64,000 nt of DNA from NCBI RefSeq assembly GCF_000719555.1, contig NZ_JOGX01000008.1, positions 62,001 through 126,000 on the forward strand, written 5' to 3'. This document shows, piece after piece, positions 18,513 through 26,962 of the stretch. The notes below the pieces were generated by a model. It was not told the DNA's origin and searched no databases. It saw only the letters and a list, made by a program, of their open reading frames with translations. Source of the stretch: Streptomyces sp. NRRL F-5727. Lineage in GTDB: Bacteria > Actinomycetota > Actinomycetes > Streptomycetales > Streptomycetaceae. The position numbers and the translations under genes were made by a program. Within the stretch, counting starts at the first letter, position 1. Each line of letters begins with the position of its first letter.

Positions 18513-20531
18513 GTGCGCTCCCTTCCGAACCCCCAGGTCCGCAACCTCGGCATCCTCGCCCACGTCGACGCGGGCAAGACCACCGTCACCGAGCGGATCC
18601 TCTTCCTGACCGGCGCCGTCCACAAGCGGGGCGAGGTCCACGACGGCACCACCGTCACCGACTTCGACCCGCAGGAGCGGGAGCGGGGCATCACGATCTC
18701 CGCCGCCGCCGTCACCTGCTCCTGGGCCGGTCACGAGCTCACGCTCATCGACACGCCCGGCCACGTCGACTTCTCCGACGAGGTCGAGCGCGCGCTCCGC
18801 GTCCTCGACGGCGCCGTGGCCGTCTTCGACGCGGTCGCGGGCGTCGAGCCGCAGAGCGAGTCGGTGTGGCGGCAGGCCGACCGGTACGGGGTGCCCAGGA
18901 TCGCGTTCGTCAACAAGATGGACCGGGCGGGCGCCGACCTGGACGCGGCCGTCGCCTCGATCCGGGCCCGCCTCGGCACCGTCCCGCTCCCCGTCCAGCT
19001 GCCCCTCGGCCGGGAGGACGACTTCCGGGGCGTCGTGGACCTGGTCCGGATGCGGGCGTACGGGTGGGAGGACGGCACTTTCGCCGAGACCGACGTCCCG
19101 GCAGCCCACCGGGACGAGGCCGTGCGCCGCCGACGCCTCCTGGAGGAGGCGGTGGCGGAGCTGCATCCGGACGCCCTGGACGAGTTCTGCGTCACCGGCT
19201 CGCTGGCGGAGGGGACGCTGGTCCGGGCGCTGCGGGAGTTGACCCTGCAGGGCGCGGCCGTGGTGGTGCTGTGCGGTGCGGCGTACCGCGACCGGGGGGT
19301 GGAACCGCTCCTCGACGCGGTCGTCGCCTATCTGCCCGCCCCCGCCGACCGGCCGCCGGTCGGCGGGGGCGAGCGGGCGGCCGACCCGGACGCGCCGCTC
19401 GTGGCGCTCGCGTTCAAGGTGAGCGCGGCGCCGACCGGCCGGATGACGTACGTCCGCGTCTACGCGGGCACGCTCCGCCAGGGCTCCACCGTGCTCGACA
19501 CGGCCACCGGCCGGACCGAGCGGATCTCCCGCGTGCTGCGCGTGCAGGCCGACCGGACGGTCGACGTGCCCGGTGCGGCCGCCGGGGAGATCGTCGCCGT
19601 GGTCGGTCCGAAGACCGTCCGCGCCGGGGCCACCCTGTGCGCCCCGGAGGCGCCGGTCGTCCTCGAACCGCCGGTGCCCGCCGCCCCGGTGGTCTCGGTG
19701 GCCGTGGAGGCGCGCCGCTCCACCGACACCGGCCGGCTGGCGACGGCCCTCGCCCGGCTCGCCGAGGAGGACCCGTCGCTGGTGGTGCGGACCGACCCGG
19801 AGACGGGCCAGACCGTGCTGTCGGGCCTCGGCGAGCTGCACCTGGAGGTCGCGGTGGAGAAGCTGCGGCGCGAGCGCGGCCTGGAGGTCACGGCGGGCCG
19901 CCCGCAGGTCGCGTACCGCGAGACGGTGACGAAGGGCGTGACGGGCCTGCTGTACCGGCACGTCAAACAGGACGGCGGCGCGGGCCAGTTCGCCCACGTC
20001 GTCATCGACGTCCAGCCCCTGTCCGGAGCGGACGGAGCGGAGGGAGAGGAGGAGTTCGTGTTCACGTCGACGGTCACCGGCGGGCGGGTCCCGCAGGAGT
20101 ACGTCCGCGCGGTCGAGGCCGGCTGCCGGGACGCGCTCGCCGACGGCCCGCTCGGCGGCCACCCGGTGACGGGCGTCCGCGTCACGCTGACGGACGGGGC
20201 GACGCACCCGAAGGACTCGTCGGAGCTCGCGTTCCGCGCCGCCGGCCGGTTCGCGCTCCGCGAGGCGCTCCGGTCGAGCGTCCTGGCGCTGCTCGAACCG
20301 GTCGCCGAGGTGACGGTGACCGTGCCCGGCGACTCCGTCGGCACGGTCCTCGGCGACCTCGCGGCCCGCCGGGGCCGGGTCACCGACTCCGAGGTCCGCG
20401 GCGGTACGTCGGTGGTGACGGCGACGGTCCCGCTGGCCGAACTCTTCGGCTACGCGACCCGCCTCCGCGGCCGCACCCAGGGCCGCGGCACCTTCACCAC
20501 CCGCCCGGCCGGCTACGCCCCGGCGCCGTAG
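18513..20531 (+). CDS. elongation factor G paralogue (FusA2 type)
   Basis: A 672-residue translational GTPase with all G motifs: [10 protein letters not shown] (G1), RERGITI (G2), DTPGHVDF (G3), NKMD (G4), then domains II-V ([79 protein letters not shown]). It is slightly shorter than housekeeping EF-G (about 700) and matches the second EF-G found in many Streptomyces. The paralogue may act in ribosome protection or stress translation. Start GTG 18513 follows GAAAGG. No tuf or ribosomal-protein genes are nearby, unlike the str-operon fusA. A strong terminator follows. Confidence 0.9.
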   Translation: MRSLPNPQVRNLGILAHVDAGKTTVTERILFLTGAVHKRGEVHDGTTVTDFDPQERERGITISAAAVTCSWAGHELTLIDTPGHVDFSDEVERALRVLDGAVAVFDAVAGVEPQSESVWRQADRYGVPRIAFVNKMDRAGADLDAAVASIRARLGTVPLPVQLPLGREDDFRGVVDLVRMRAYGWEDGTFAETDVPAAHRDEAVRRRRLLEEAVAELHPDALDEFCVTGSLAEGTLVRALRELTLQGAAVVVLCGAAYRDRGVEPLLDAVVAYLPAPADRPPVGGGERAADPDAPLVALAFKVSAAPTGRMTYVRVYAGTLRQGSTVLDTATGRTERISRVLRVQADRTVDVPGAAAGEIVAVVGPKTVRAGATLCAPEAPVVLEPPVPAAPVVSVAVEARRSTDTGRLATALARLAEEDPSLVVRTDPETGQTVLSGLGELHLEVAVEKLRRERGLEVTAGRPQVAYRETVTKGVTGLLYRHVKQDGGAGQFAHVVIDVQPLSGADGAEGEEEFVFTSTVTGGRVPQEYVRAVEAGCRDALADGPLGGHPVTGVRVTLTDGATHPKDSSELAFRAAGRFALREALRSSVLALLEPVAEVTVTVPGDSVGTVLGDLAARRGRVTDSEVRGGTSVVTATVPLAELFGYATRLRGRTQGRGTFTTRPAGYAPAP

Positions 20532-20538
20532 CTCCACC

Positions 20539-20586
20539 GCCGGGGGCACGCTCGCTCCTCGAACCGTCAGCGAGCGTGCCTCCGGC
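20539..20586. terminator. terminator after the EF-G paralogue
   Basis: An 18-bp stem with a single G-U pair: GCCGGGGGCACGCTCGCT pairs with AGCGAGCGTGCCTCCGGC around a 12-base loop, starting eight bases after the stop. Confidence 0.7.
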
Positions 20587-20611
20587 GCGAGTTGCGCACC
20601 GCCTGCCGCGG

Positions 20612-20968
20612 GTGAACCTGGTGGAGGAGGGACCGGAGCGGCTTCCCTCCGGGGGGCGTCACGATCCCTCCGACCGGAACGGAGCACCGCCATGGTTCTG
20701 GTTCGACCACCTCGCATCGCTGAACGAGACCCGCTGTCTCGACGGGAACACGGGCACCGGCACGGTCCAGCTCGCGAAGAACACCGACCTACCGTTCACC
20801 GGCACCCGCCGGCTGCGCTCGGTCCCGGGCGACCGGCTCGTCTTCACCTGCCTGGGCGTCTCCCACGGGCCGAGGACGCTCGACGGCCGGCCGGGGCCCG
20901 ACTCCGTGCAACTCAGGCCGCACACCGACTTCCCGGGAACGAGGCGGGAGACCGTCACACCCTTCTGA
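20612..20968 (+). CDS. beta-repeat protein, possibly truncated
   Basis: The last 85 or so residues clearly look protein-coding: two copies of a ~45-residue repeat, first around RCLDGNTGTGTVQLAKNTDLPFTGT, second around RTLDGRPGPDSVQLRPHTDFPGT. This repeat is known to me from streptomycete secreted or surface proteins of unknown function. There is no convincing start: GTG 20612 gives 118 residues but no ribosome site and a non-coding-like N-terminus. It is probably the tail of a decayed longer gene. Its last 14 bases overlap the convergent ATP-binding protein gene. Confidence 0.4.
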   Translation: MNLVEEGPERLPSGGRHDPSDRNGAPPWFWFDHLASLNETRCLDGNTGTGTVQLAKNTDLPFTGTRRLRSVPGDRLVFTCLGVSHGPRTLDGRPGPDSVQLRPHTDFPGTRRETVTPF

Positions 20969-21398
20969 GGTCCAGCTCGGCCCGCACCGTCTTCCCGACC
21001 GGTACGCGGTCGAGCACCTCCCACCGCGTGGCCAGCGCGCCGACGAGCACCAGCCCCCGCCCGCCCTCGTCGAGCGGCCCCGCCGCCGTCCGGGCCTCCG
21101 GCCGCCGCTCGCCCCGGGTGTCGGAGACGTCGATCCGCAGGTGCAGCCCGGGCGAGTACAGCAGCGCCAGCTCACAGTCCCGCCTCGGGACACGCCCGTG
21201 CAGGACCGCGTTGGCGGCGAGCTCGGCGACGATCAGCGCGGAGGTGTCGGACAGCTCGGCGCCGTACGGGACACCCCACTCGTGGAGCTGGTGGAGGGCC
21301 AGCCGGCGGGCCATGCGGGCGCCGCGTGGCGTGGAGCTGAAGCGTTGCGCGAACATACGTACGGTGACGGGTCGTCTGCGCGCCATGGGGATCGTCAT
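20955..21398 (-). CDS. RsbW-like ATP-binding protein (HATPase_c)
   Basis: A 147-residue GHKL-fold protein: N-box in SALIVAELAANAVLHGR (E and N bind Mg-ATP), G1-like RIDVSDTRGE and G2-like DEGGRGLVLVGALATRW. This matches the small anti-sigma-factor-like ATPases that Streptomyces encodes in large numbers, often beside DUF397/XRE pairs. Role is probably serine kinase or anti-anti-sigma partner switching. ATG 21398 or the ATG at 21386 may be used; neither has a clear ribosome site. It is divergent from the XRE gene with a 148-base shared promoter region. Confidence 0.85.
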   Translation of the reverse strand: MTIPMARRRPVTVRMFAQRFSSTPRGARMARRLALHQLHEWGVPYGAELSDTSALIVAELAANAVLHGRVPRRDCELALLYSPGLHLRIDVSDTRGERRPEARTAAGPLDEGGRGLVLVGALATRWEVLDRVPVGKTVRAELDLRRV

Positions 21399-21476
21399 GT
21401 GGCCAATTTCGCGGCGATCATGGCGAGTTACCAGCTACTCGACTCGTACGCTGCGGCCTGTACGGGTCACCTCGCT

Positions 21477-21497
21477 GGACTGTACCGGTGACAGTCC
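21477..21497. promoter_or_regulatory. perfect inverted repeat upstream of the XRE regulator gene
   Basis: GGACTGT-ACCGGTG-ACAGTCC: perfect 7-base arms with a 7-base spacer, 50 bases upstream of the XRE GTG and in the divergent promoter region. A likely operator, possibly autoregulatory. Confidence 0.45.
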
Positions 21498-21546
21498 GTG
21501 AACCTGGATGGGTTCAACGCGAGCACGCTGTGCGGGAGGTGGCGGG

Positions 21547-22380
21547 GTGACGGACGACGTTCCCAAGGGAAGCGCACCGGAGACGTCAGAGAGCCTGAAG
21601 GCTTTCGGGGAAGTGGTCAAGGTCTTCCGCAAGCGGGCGGGCCTGACCCAGGAACAGTTCGCGCCGAAGGTGGGCTACTCGGTGCCGATGGTGGCGTCGA
21701 TCGAGCAGGGCCGCCGACTGCCGTCGAAGGGGTTCGTGGAGAAGGCGGAGGAGGTGCTGGACGCGTTCGGGGTGATCCGGGCGGCGGCGAAGCATCTGAC
21801 GCGCAGGGCGGGGTTGGCGAAGTGGTTCGAGGAGTGGGCGGAGCTGGAGCCGCTTGCGGTGACGCTGTACACCTTCGAGAGCAGGATGGTCCCGGAGCTG
21901 TTCCAAACGCCTGCGTACGCCCGCACGCTCTTCGAGAAGCAGATCCCGGCGATGAGCGACGACAAGATCGAGTCGAACCTGGTCACCCGTGTGGAGCGGG
22001 CGAGCATCCTCACGGAACGCCCGGAAACGATCTACAGCTTTGTCGTCGAGGAACACGCCCTGCGTCGCCAGGTGGCCAGCGCGGAGGTCATGCGGGAGCA
22101 GATCGACCACATCCTCGCCTTCGGCGAACGCCGCAATATCGACGTCCAGATCATGCCGCAGTCACGCGGGTACCACGCCGGCCTCGGCGGCCCCTTGTGC
22201 CTCTTGGAGACCGAGGACAACGCCTGGTACGCCTACTGCGAAGGGCAGGGAACCGGCCAGCTCAGCTCCGACCCCAAAGAGGTCAGCATGCTCCAGCAGC
22301 GGTATGCCAGGATGCGGGCACAGGCTCTGTCTGTCGAGGCATCCGTGGGCCTGTTGCGGGAGATCCGAGGAGCACTATGA
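21547..22380 (+). CDS. XRE-family regulator with Scr1/DUF5753 domain
   Basis: A 277-residue regulator. The HTH (about residues 22-75: FGEVVKVFRKRAGLTQEQFAPKVGYSVPMVASIEQGRRLPSKGF) is followed by a DUF5753 domain (about 95-277: WFEEWAELEPLAVTLYTFESRMVPELFQTPAYAR, IDVQIMPQSRGYHAGLGGPLCLLE). This family is always found next to small DUF397 proteins, with which it forms regulator/anti-regulator-type pairs in streptomycete differentiation. GTG 21547 with GGGAGGTGG was chosen over the upstream ATG 21508, whose extension is low-complexity. The stop overlaps the DUF397 ATG. Confidence 0.9.
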   Translation: MTDDVPKGSAPETSESLKAFGEVVKVFRKRAGLTQEQFAPKVGYSVPMVASIEQGRRLPSKGFVEKAEEVLDAFGVIRAAAKHLTRRAGLAKWFEEWAELEPLAVTLYTFESRMVPELFQTPAYARTLFEKQIPAMSDDKIESNLVTRVERASILTERPETIYSFVVEEHALRRQVASAEVMREQIDHILAFGERRNIDVQIMPQSRGYHAGLGGPLCLLETEDNAWYAYCEGQGTGQLSSDPKEVSMLQQRYARMRAQALSVEASVGLLREIRGAL

Positions 22381-22616
22381 GCACGACTGAACTGGCCTGG
22401 TTCAAGAGCAGCCACAGCACCGGGGACGGCGGCAACTGCCTGGAGGTCGCCCTCTCCTGGCACAAGTCCAGCTACAGCAGCGGCGACGGTGACAACTGTG
22501 TCGAGGTCGCCACCTGCCCCTCCACCGTCCACGTCCGCGACTCCAAGGTTCCGGACGGCCCGCAGTTCACCGTGGCGCCGGCCGCCTGGACGGAGTTCGT
22601 CGCCCAGCTCGCCTGA
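22377..22616 (+). CDS. DUF397 protein with duplicated core motif
   Basis: A 79-residue protein translationally coupled (ATGA) to the XRE gene. DUF397 proteins normally have one W-x-KSS-(H/Y)S-x-G-D/N-G-x-NC-x-EVA motif; here it occurs twice in tandem, LAWFKSSHSTGDGGNCLEVA and LSWHKSSYSSGDGDNCVEVA, followed by the usual VHVRDSKVPDGPQFTVAPAAWTEFV ending. The pair presumably acts as a signalling partner of the XRE/Scr1 protein. Confidence 0.88.
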   Translation: MSTTELAWFKSSHSTGDGGNCLEVALSWHKSSYSSGDGDNCVEVATCPSTVHVRDSKVPDGPQFTVAPAAWTEFVAQLA

Positions 22617-22635
22617 GGGGCGGCTGTGTCAGGAT

Positions 22636-22679
22636 GCGTGTACCTGCCCCCTACCGCACACGGGCGGGCCGGTACACGC
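22636..22679. promoter_or_regulatory. 9-bp inverted repeat between DUF397 and SDR genes
   Basis: GCGTGTACC (22636-22644) and GGTACACGC (22671-22679) are perfect inverse copies with a 26-base spacer. It begins 20 bases after the DUF397 stop and ends 22 bases before the SDR ATG. It may be an operator for the SDR gene or a long-loop terminator. Confidence 0.4.
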
Positions 22680-22700
22680 ACGTCCTGAGGAGCGACACGC

Positions 22701-23477
22701 ATGAGCAGCGACTACCTCTCCGGCCTCTTCTCCCTGGAGGGCCGCACCGCCCTGGTCACGGGCGGGAGTTCCGGCATCGGCCGGGCGATCGCGGGCGCGC
22801 TGGCGCGGGCCGGGGCGAGCGTGGTGGTGCTGGCGCGCGGGGAGGCGGAGCTGGTCGCGACCGTCGAGGAGCTGACGGCCGACGGGTGCCGCGCCGCCTG
22901 GGTGAGCGCGGACCTGGGAACCCGCGACGGGATCAAGGCGGGCGCGGAGGCGGCCACCGAGGCGTTCGGGGAGCCGGACATCGTGGTCAACTCGGCCGGG
23001 ATCAACCTGCGCCCGCCCTTCGGCGAGCTGGGCGAGGAGGTCTGGGACACCACGATGACGGTGAACCTGGAGGCGCCGTTCCTGCTGGGGCAGCGGTTCG
23101 GGCCGGGGATGGCCGAGCGCGGCTTCGGCCGGTTCATCCACGTGACCTCCCAGCAGGCGCACCGGGCGTTCGTGCAGAGCGGGGCGTACGGGGTGTCCAA
23201 GGGCGCGCTGGAGTCGCTGGCGCGCTCGCAGGCCGAGGCGTGGTCCCCGTACGGCGTCACCGCCAACACGCTGGTTCCCGGCTTCGTGATGACCGCCCTG
23301 AACCGGCGGCTGTCCTCGGACCCGGAGAAGGTCGCGGCGCTGGCGGCCCGCACGATGGTGGGCCGCAACGGCCTGGCCGAGGACTTCGCGGGCGCGGCCG
23401 TCTTCCTCGCGAGCAGCGCCTCCGCGTACGTCACGGGCCACTCGCTCTTCGTCGACGGCGGCTTCTCGGTGCACTGA
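22701..23477 (+). CDS. SDR family oxidoreductase
   Basis: A 258-residue classical short-chain dehydrogenase/reductase. It has the cofactor motif TGGSSGIG (residues about 20-27), NSAG (NNAG variant), and the catalytic S...Y-x-x-x-K as HVTSQQAHRAFVQSGAYGVSKGA. The Arg in VLARGEAE after beta-2 suggests NADP(H). It is closest in style to 3-oxoacyl-ACP reductase/gluconate dehydrogenase-like SDRs; the substrate is unknown. The ATG has a TGAGGAG ribosome site. Terminated by the strong hairpin downstream. Confidence 0.9.
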   Translation: MSSDYLSGLFSLEGRTALVTGGSSGIGRAIAGALARAGASVVVLARGEAELVATVEELTADGCRAAWVSADLGTRDGIKAGAEAATEAFGEPDIVVNSAGINLRPPFGELGEEVWDTTMTVNLEAPFLLGQRFGPGMAERGFGRFIHVTSQQAHRAFVQSGAYGVSKGALESLARSQAEAWSPYGVTANTLVPGFVMTALNRRLSSDPEKVAALAARTMVGRNGLAEDFAGAAVFLASSASAYVTGHSLFVDGGFSVH

Positions 23478-23488
23478 CGCCGCTCGAC

Positions 23489-23527
23489 GGACGGCCCGCG
23501 CCGCAGGGGATGCGGCGCGGGCCGTCC
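23489..23527. terminator. bidirectional terminator between SDR and secreted nuclease genes
   Basis: GGACGGCCCGCGCCGC and GCGGCGCGGGCCGTCC form a perfect 16-bp stem with a 7-base loop between two convergent stops. Confidence 0.75.
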
Positions 23528-23539
23528 CTGTCCGGAGGG

Positions 23540-24757
23540 TCAGGGTTCGACGGTGACCGTCGACCACCCGCGGTAGAAGGCGTGGTCCGACAGCTTCAGG
23601 TACTTGCCGTTGGCGTCCTTGGCGGCGTCGGCCTTGTTGTACGTGATCTTCGTGCGCGCGGCGTCGCTGAAGTACAGGGGGTACACACCGCCGCTGAGCG
23701 TGCCGGTCGTCGTGGCCTCGGAGAAGAAGAGGTGGTCGATCTTGCTGTTGCGCTGGTCGTCATCGAGCGTCGACAGGTCGAGGAGGGTGGACTCGCCGCT
23801 GCGGCAGGTCGTGGAGGGGGCGACGCAGTCCGGCTCCGGCATGGTCCAGAGGGCGGGGTCGGGGCCGGTGCCGTCGGGGTCCCTGTCGTCGGTGGTGTCG
23901 GCTTCGTAGAACCGGCCGATGCCCCCGCCGGGCGCGGCGGTGGAACGGTAGAAGCTGTCCAGGGCCGGGCCCTTGTGCGGCTGCGGGACGGAGTTGAAGT
24001 CCCCGCCCACCACGACGACCTTGCCGGCGTCGATGTCCTCGTCGAGTTCGGAGGCGAGACGCGCCGCCTGCGCGGAGCGGGCCCGGTCGTTGACGCCCTC
24101 GGGGTCGTCCCAGGCGCGCAGGTGCACGCTGCAGCCCTTCACCTTGCCGGGGACGCCGGTGAGGGTCGCGTCATGGCAGAGGGCGTTGAACGTCCGCGGC
24201 AGCGGGATGGGGTTGCCGCTGGAGTCGATCTGGTGGCTCTCGCCGCCGAGGGGGATCTCGTCCTTCGGGCCCAGTGCCCCACGGGCACCGAGGACCTGGC
24301 CGACCCAGCAGCGCCTGTCGTCGTTGTTCGGGTCGCTGTCCTCGTTCACCACGCAGTTGGACTGACCACAGCTCGGGTAGTTGGTGAGCAGAGGCGTGAA
24401 GCTGAACTCGTAGGTACCCGCGTACTTGCTCTGGAACCACTCGAACTGCGAGTAGCACACCTCCTGGAGCATGATCAGGTGCACCGGCGCGAACCTGGTG
24501 ATCTCGTTCTCGACGTGCTGCAGCAGGTCGGTGCCGCCCTTGTTGCAGTAGCCGCCGCACATGTTGAAGGTGACCGACCGGAGCTGGACCTGGGTTCCGG
24601 GCCCGGCGTCGGCCGCCGCGTCCGTCGTCGTGCGCTCCGTCTGCGTCACCGCCGGGCGGTCCGCCCGCAGCCAGTCCGCCCCGCTCTGGGCCAGACCCGC
24701 CATCAGGACGACGGAGAGGGCGACCGCGAAGGCCGCCAGAATCCCGCGTATTCTCAT
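23540..24757 (-). CDS. secreted endonuclease/exonuclease/phosphatase (DNase I fold)
   Basis: A 405-residue exported protein. ATG 24757 (AAGGAAA upstream) gives a clear signal peptide MRIRGILAAFAVALSVVL...; the fold is shown by VTFNMCGGYCNKGG (first Asn), HLIMLQEVCY (catalytic Glu), VVVVGGDFNSVPQ (Asp/Asn) and the terminal KLSDHAFY (SDH motif). Substrates could be DNA, phosphoinositides or sphingomyelin. Several cysteines (CGGYCN, CGQSNC, CWVG, CSVH, CVAPSTTC) suggest disulfides in the extracellular domain. Confidence 0.88.
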   Translation of the reverse strand: MRIRGILAAFAVALSVVLMAGLAQSGADWLRADRPAVTQTERTTTDAAADAGPGTQVQLRSVTFNMCGGYCNKGGTDLLQHVENEITRFAPVHLIMLQEVCYSQFEWFQSKYAGTYEFSFTPLLTNYPSCGQSNCVVNEDSDPNNDDRRCWVGQVLGARGALGPKDEIPLGGESHQIDSSGNPIPLPRTFNALCHDATLTGVPGKVKGCSVHLRAWDDPEGVNDRARSAQAARLASELDEDIDAGKVVVVGGDFNSVPQPHKGPALDSFYRSTAAPGGGIGRFYEADTTDDRDPDGTGPDPALWTMPEPDCVAPSTTCRSGESTLLDLSTLDDDQRNSKIDHLFFSEATTTGTLSGGVYPLYFSDAARTKITYNKADAAKDANGKYLKLSDHAFYRGWSTVTVEP

Positions 24758-24841
24758 CGCTTTCCTTGTGTCGAACTCGGCAAAGACGATGAGTCTATGC
24801 ACCGCGTGAACATGTCATGTGGGCAGGTGAGGGGAGAGCGC

Positions 24842-25549
24842 ATGGGCACCGTGGCACCGGTGTCGCTGGTCACGGGCGGCAACCGTGGCATCGGCCGCGA
24901 GACCGCGCGGCAGCTCGCCGGGCTCGGGCACACCGTCCTGCTGTCCGCCCGCCGTCCGGAGGACGCCGAACGGGCCGTCGCCGAGCTGGCCCCGGAGGTG
25001 CCCGGCACGCTGGTGCCGTGCCGGCTGGACGTGACCGACGCCGAGGACGTCCGCGCCCTCGCCCGGCGCGTGGAGGAGGAGTTCGGACGCCTCGACGTCC
25101 TCGTCAACAACGCGGCCGTCAACTACGACACCACCCGGCGGGCCGCCACGGTCGACCTCGACGAGGTCCGCCACACCCTGGAGACCAACCTCTTCGGCGC
25201 CTGGCGGACCGCGCAGGCGTTCCTGCCGCTGCTGCGCCGGTCGTCCCGTCCCCGCGTGGTGAACGTGTCCAGCGAGTCCGGCTCGCTGGCGAGCATGTCC
25301 GGCGGCACCCCGGCGTACGGCGTCTCGAAGGCCGCCCTCAACGCCCTGACCCGCAAACTGGCCGACGAACTGCGCGCCGACCGGATCCTGGTCAACGCCG
25401 TCTGCCCGGGCTGGATCGCCACCGACATGGGCGGCCCGGGCGGCGACCCCGTCGACGAGGGCGCCGCGAGTGTCGTCTGGGCCGCGACCCTGCCCGACTC
25501 CGGCCCGACCGGCGGCTTCTTCCGGCACGGGGAACCCCTGGCCTGGTGA
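24842..25549 (+). CDS. SDR family oxidoreductase (second)
   Basis: A 235-residue NAD(P)-dependent short-chain dehydrogenase with TGGNRGIGRETA near the N-terminus, VLVNNAAV (NNAG-type), NVSSESGSLA (catalytic Ser), AYGVSKAALNALTRKLA (Y-x-x-x-K) and the NAVCPGWIATDMGG loop. Arg-Arg after beta-2 (SARRPED) suggests NADP(H), as in carbonyl reductases. The ATG has GGGGAGAG upstream. It is divergent from the secreted nuclease gene with an 84-base intergenic region. Unrelated in detail to the SDR at 22701 (different NNAG and C-terminus). Confidence 0.9.
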   Translation: MGTVAPVSLVTGGNRGIGRETARQLAGLGHTVLLSARRPEDAERAVAELAPEVPGTLVPCRLDVTDAEDVRALARRVEEEFGRLDVLVNNAAVNYDTTRRAATVDLDEVRHTLETNLFGAWRTAQAFLPLLRRSSRPRVVNVSSESGSLASMSGGTPAYGVSKAALNALTRKLADELRADRILVNAVCPGWIATDMGGPGGDPVDEGAASVVWAATLPDSGPTGGFFRHGEPLAW

Positions 25550-25898
25550 CGGCGGCGCCACAGCCATGACGAACTGTCGCTTTTCGGCCGGTTCGAGACG
25601 AACGACCGCGCCGGCTCCTGCACATGTTCGCGAGGGCCGCTCACACGTGCGACAGAAGCGGCCGTGCGTCGGCGTCCGGCTCGTACCGCAGCCGCACCGA
25701 CCTTCCCCGTTCGGGTCGTGATCGTTCCCGGTCTCGGCAGCCGGCCCCTCTCGCGCACCCCTGCCGAGCAGGGGAGATCAGTCGACTTGGCAAGGGTGGC
25801 CAAGATCGCCCGGTTGCGTTCGACCACCACTGGAGTATCTCGCTCCGCTTATGACTGAATACCCGGCGTCACCTCTCGCTCTCCGAAAGGGCACAGCC
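25550..25898. other. intergenic region upstream of the first SGNH hydrolase gene
   Basis: About 350 bases without a gene. It holds a hairpin CCCCTG-CCGAG-CAGGGG (25758-25774) that could end upstream transcription and a small inverted repeat CTTGGC-AAGGGTG-GCCAAG (25786-25804) that could be an operator; the A/T-richer stretch near 25835-25860 is the best place for a promoter. No start codon with coding bias was seen. Confidence 0.45.
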
Positions 25899-26939
25899 AT
25901 GTCTTCCGTCATGCGCAAGACGCCGACCACCCCCAGGGCTCGACGGCTGGCCGCCGCAGCCGTCGCGCTGGGCGGCTGCCTGACCCTCGCCGTCCCGGCG
26001 GCAACCGCCGGCGCGGCACCCGCCGACCCGGTGAAGACCGTCTTCTTCGGCGACTCCTACACCGCCAACTACGGCATCGCCCCCGTCAACGACCAGGACA
26101 ACGTGAAGCTCTTCTGCTTCCAGGCGACGCAGAACTACCCCGCCGTCGCCACCCGGAGCCTGGCGAGCAAGGGCGTCACGCTCGACGTCCAGTCGGACGT
26201 CTCCTGCGGAGGCGCGCTCGTCGAACACTTCTGGAAGGAGCAGCAGCTGCTCGGCGGCGCGAGCGTTCCGGCTCAGCAGGGCGCGCTGAAGGAGGACACC
26301 CAGCTGGTTGTGGGCGGTGTGGGCGGCAACACGGTGGGCTTCACCAGCATCATCAAGCAGTGCTCCGCCAGGCTCCGGGGCGACGAGGGGGCGCTGCTGC
26401 CCGGCTCGCCGGTGGACCCGGAGTCGCCCGCGGCCGAGTGCAAGACCTTCTTCGAGTCGGGAGACGGAAAGGCTTGGCTGGACTACCAGTTCGAGCGGGT
26501 CGAAGGGGACCTGGCGGAGATGTTCCAGCGCATGGCCTATTTCGCTCCGGACGCCGAGCGCGTCCTGGTCGGCTACCCCCGGCTCGTGCCCACGGACACG
26601 GCCACGTGCCTGACCGCGGCCCCCGGCCAGACGGAACTGCCGTTCGCCGACATCCCCCAGGACGCGCTGCCGGTCCTGGACCAGGTCCAGAAGCGGCTGG
26701 ACGACGTCATGAAGCAGGCCGCCGCGGACGACGAGGCCGCCTTCGTGGGCCTCTACGACCACACGGGGAACAACACGGCGTGCGACGGCGCCGACCGGGG
26801 CATCGGCGGCCTGCTGGAGAACTCCAAGCTCGAACTCCTCGGCCAGGCGCTCCCGTGGTACGCACACCCCAACGAGAAGGGCCGCGATTTCCAGGCCCAG
26901 CGCGTGGCCGCCAAGATCGAGGAAGTCCTCAACCGCTGA
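25899..26939 (+). CDS. secreted SGNH hydrolase / esterase
   Basis: A 346-residue exported esterase-like protein. A signal peptide with basic start and AAAAVALGGCLTLAVPAATAGAAP ends at about residue 40 (alanine-rich cleavage site). SGNH blocks: FFGDSYTANYG (nucleophile Ser), VSCGGA (Gly), GVGGNTVGF (Asn) and the catalytic YAHPNEKGRD (D/H region). Several cysteines suggest disulfides. The ATG follows GAAAGGG. Such enzymes hydrolyse lipids or acetylated polysaccharides outside the cell. A second, related hydrolase lies at 27777. Confidence 0.88.
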   Translation: MSSVMRKTPTTPRARRLAAAAVALGGCLTLAVPAATAGAAPADPVKTVFFGDSYTANYGIAPVNDQDNVKLFCFQATQNYPAVATRSLASKGVTLDVQSDVSCGGALVEHFWKEQQLLGGASVPAQQGALKEDTQLVVGGVGGNTVGFTSIIKQCSARLRGDEGALLPGSPVDPESPAAECKTFFESGDGKAWLDYQFERVEGDLAEMFQRMAYFAPDAERVLVGYPRLVPTDTATCLTAAPGQTELPFADIPQDALPVLDQVQKRLDDVMKQAAADDEAAFVGLYDHTGNNTACDGADRGIGGLLENSKLELLGQALPWYAHPNEKGRDFQAQRVAAKIEEVLNR

Positions 26940-26962
26940 CCGGCGACACCGCCGCGTCTCCC

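Noticed and set aside
18513..20531. TetM/OtrA-type ribosomal protection protein
   Set aside because: The GTPase motifs and C-terminal [17 protein letters not shown] fit EF-G paralogues better than OtrA, whose switch and C-terminal segments differ. A protective role remains possible.
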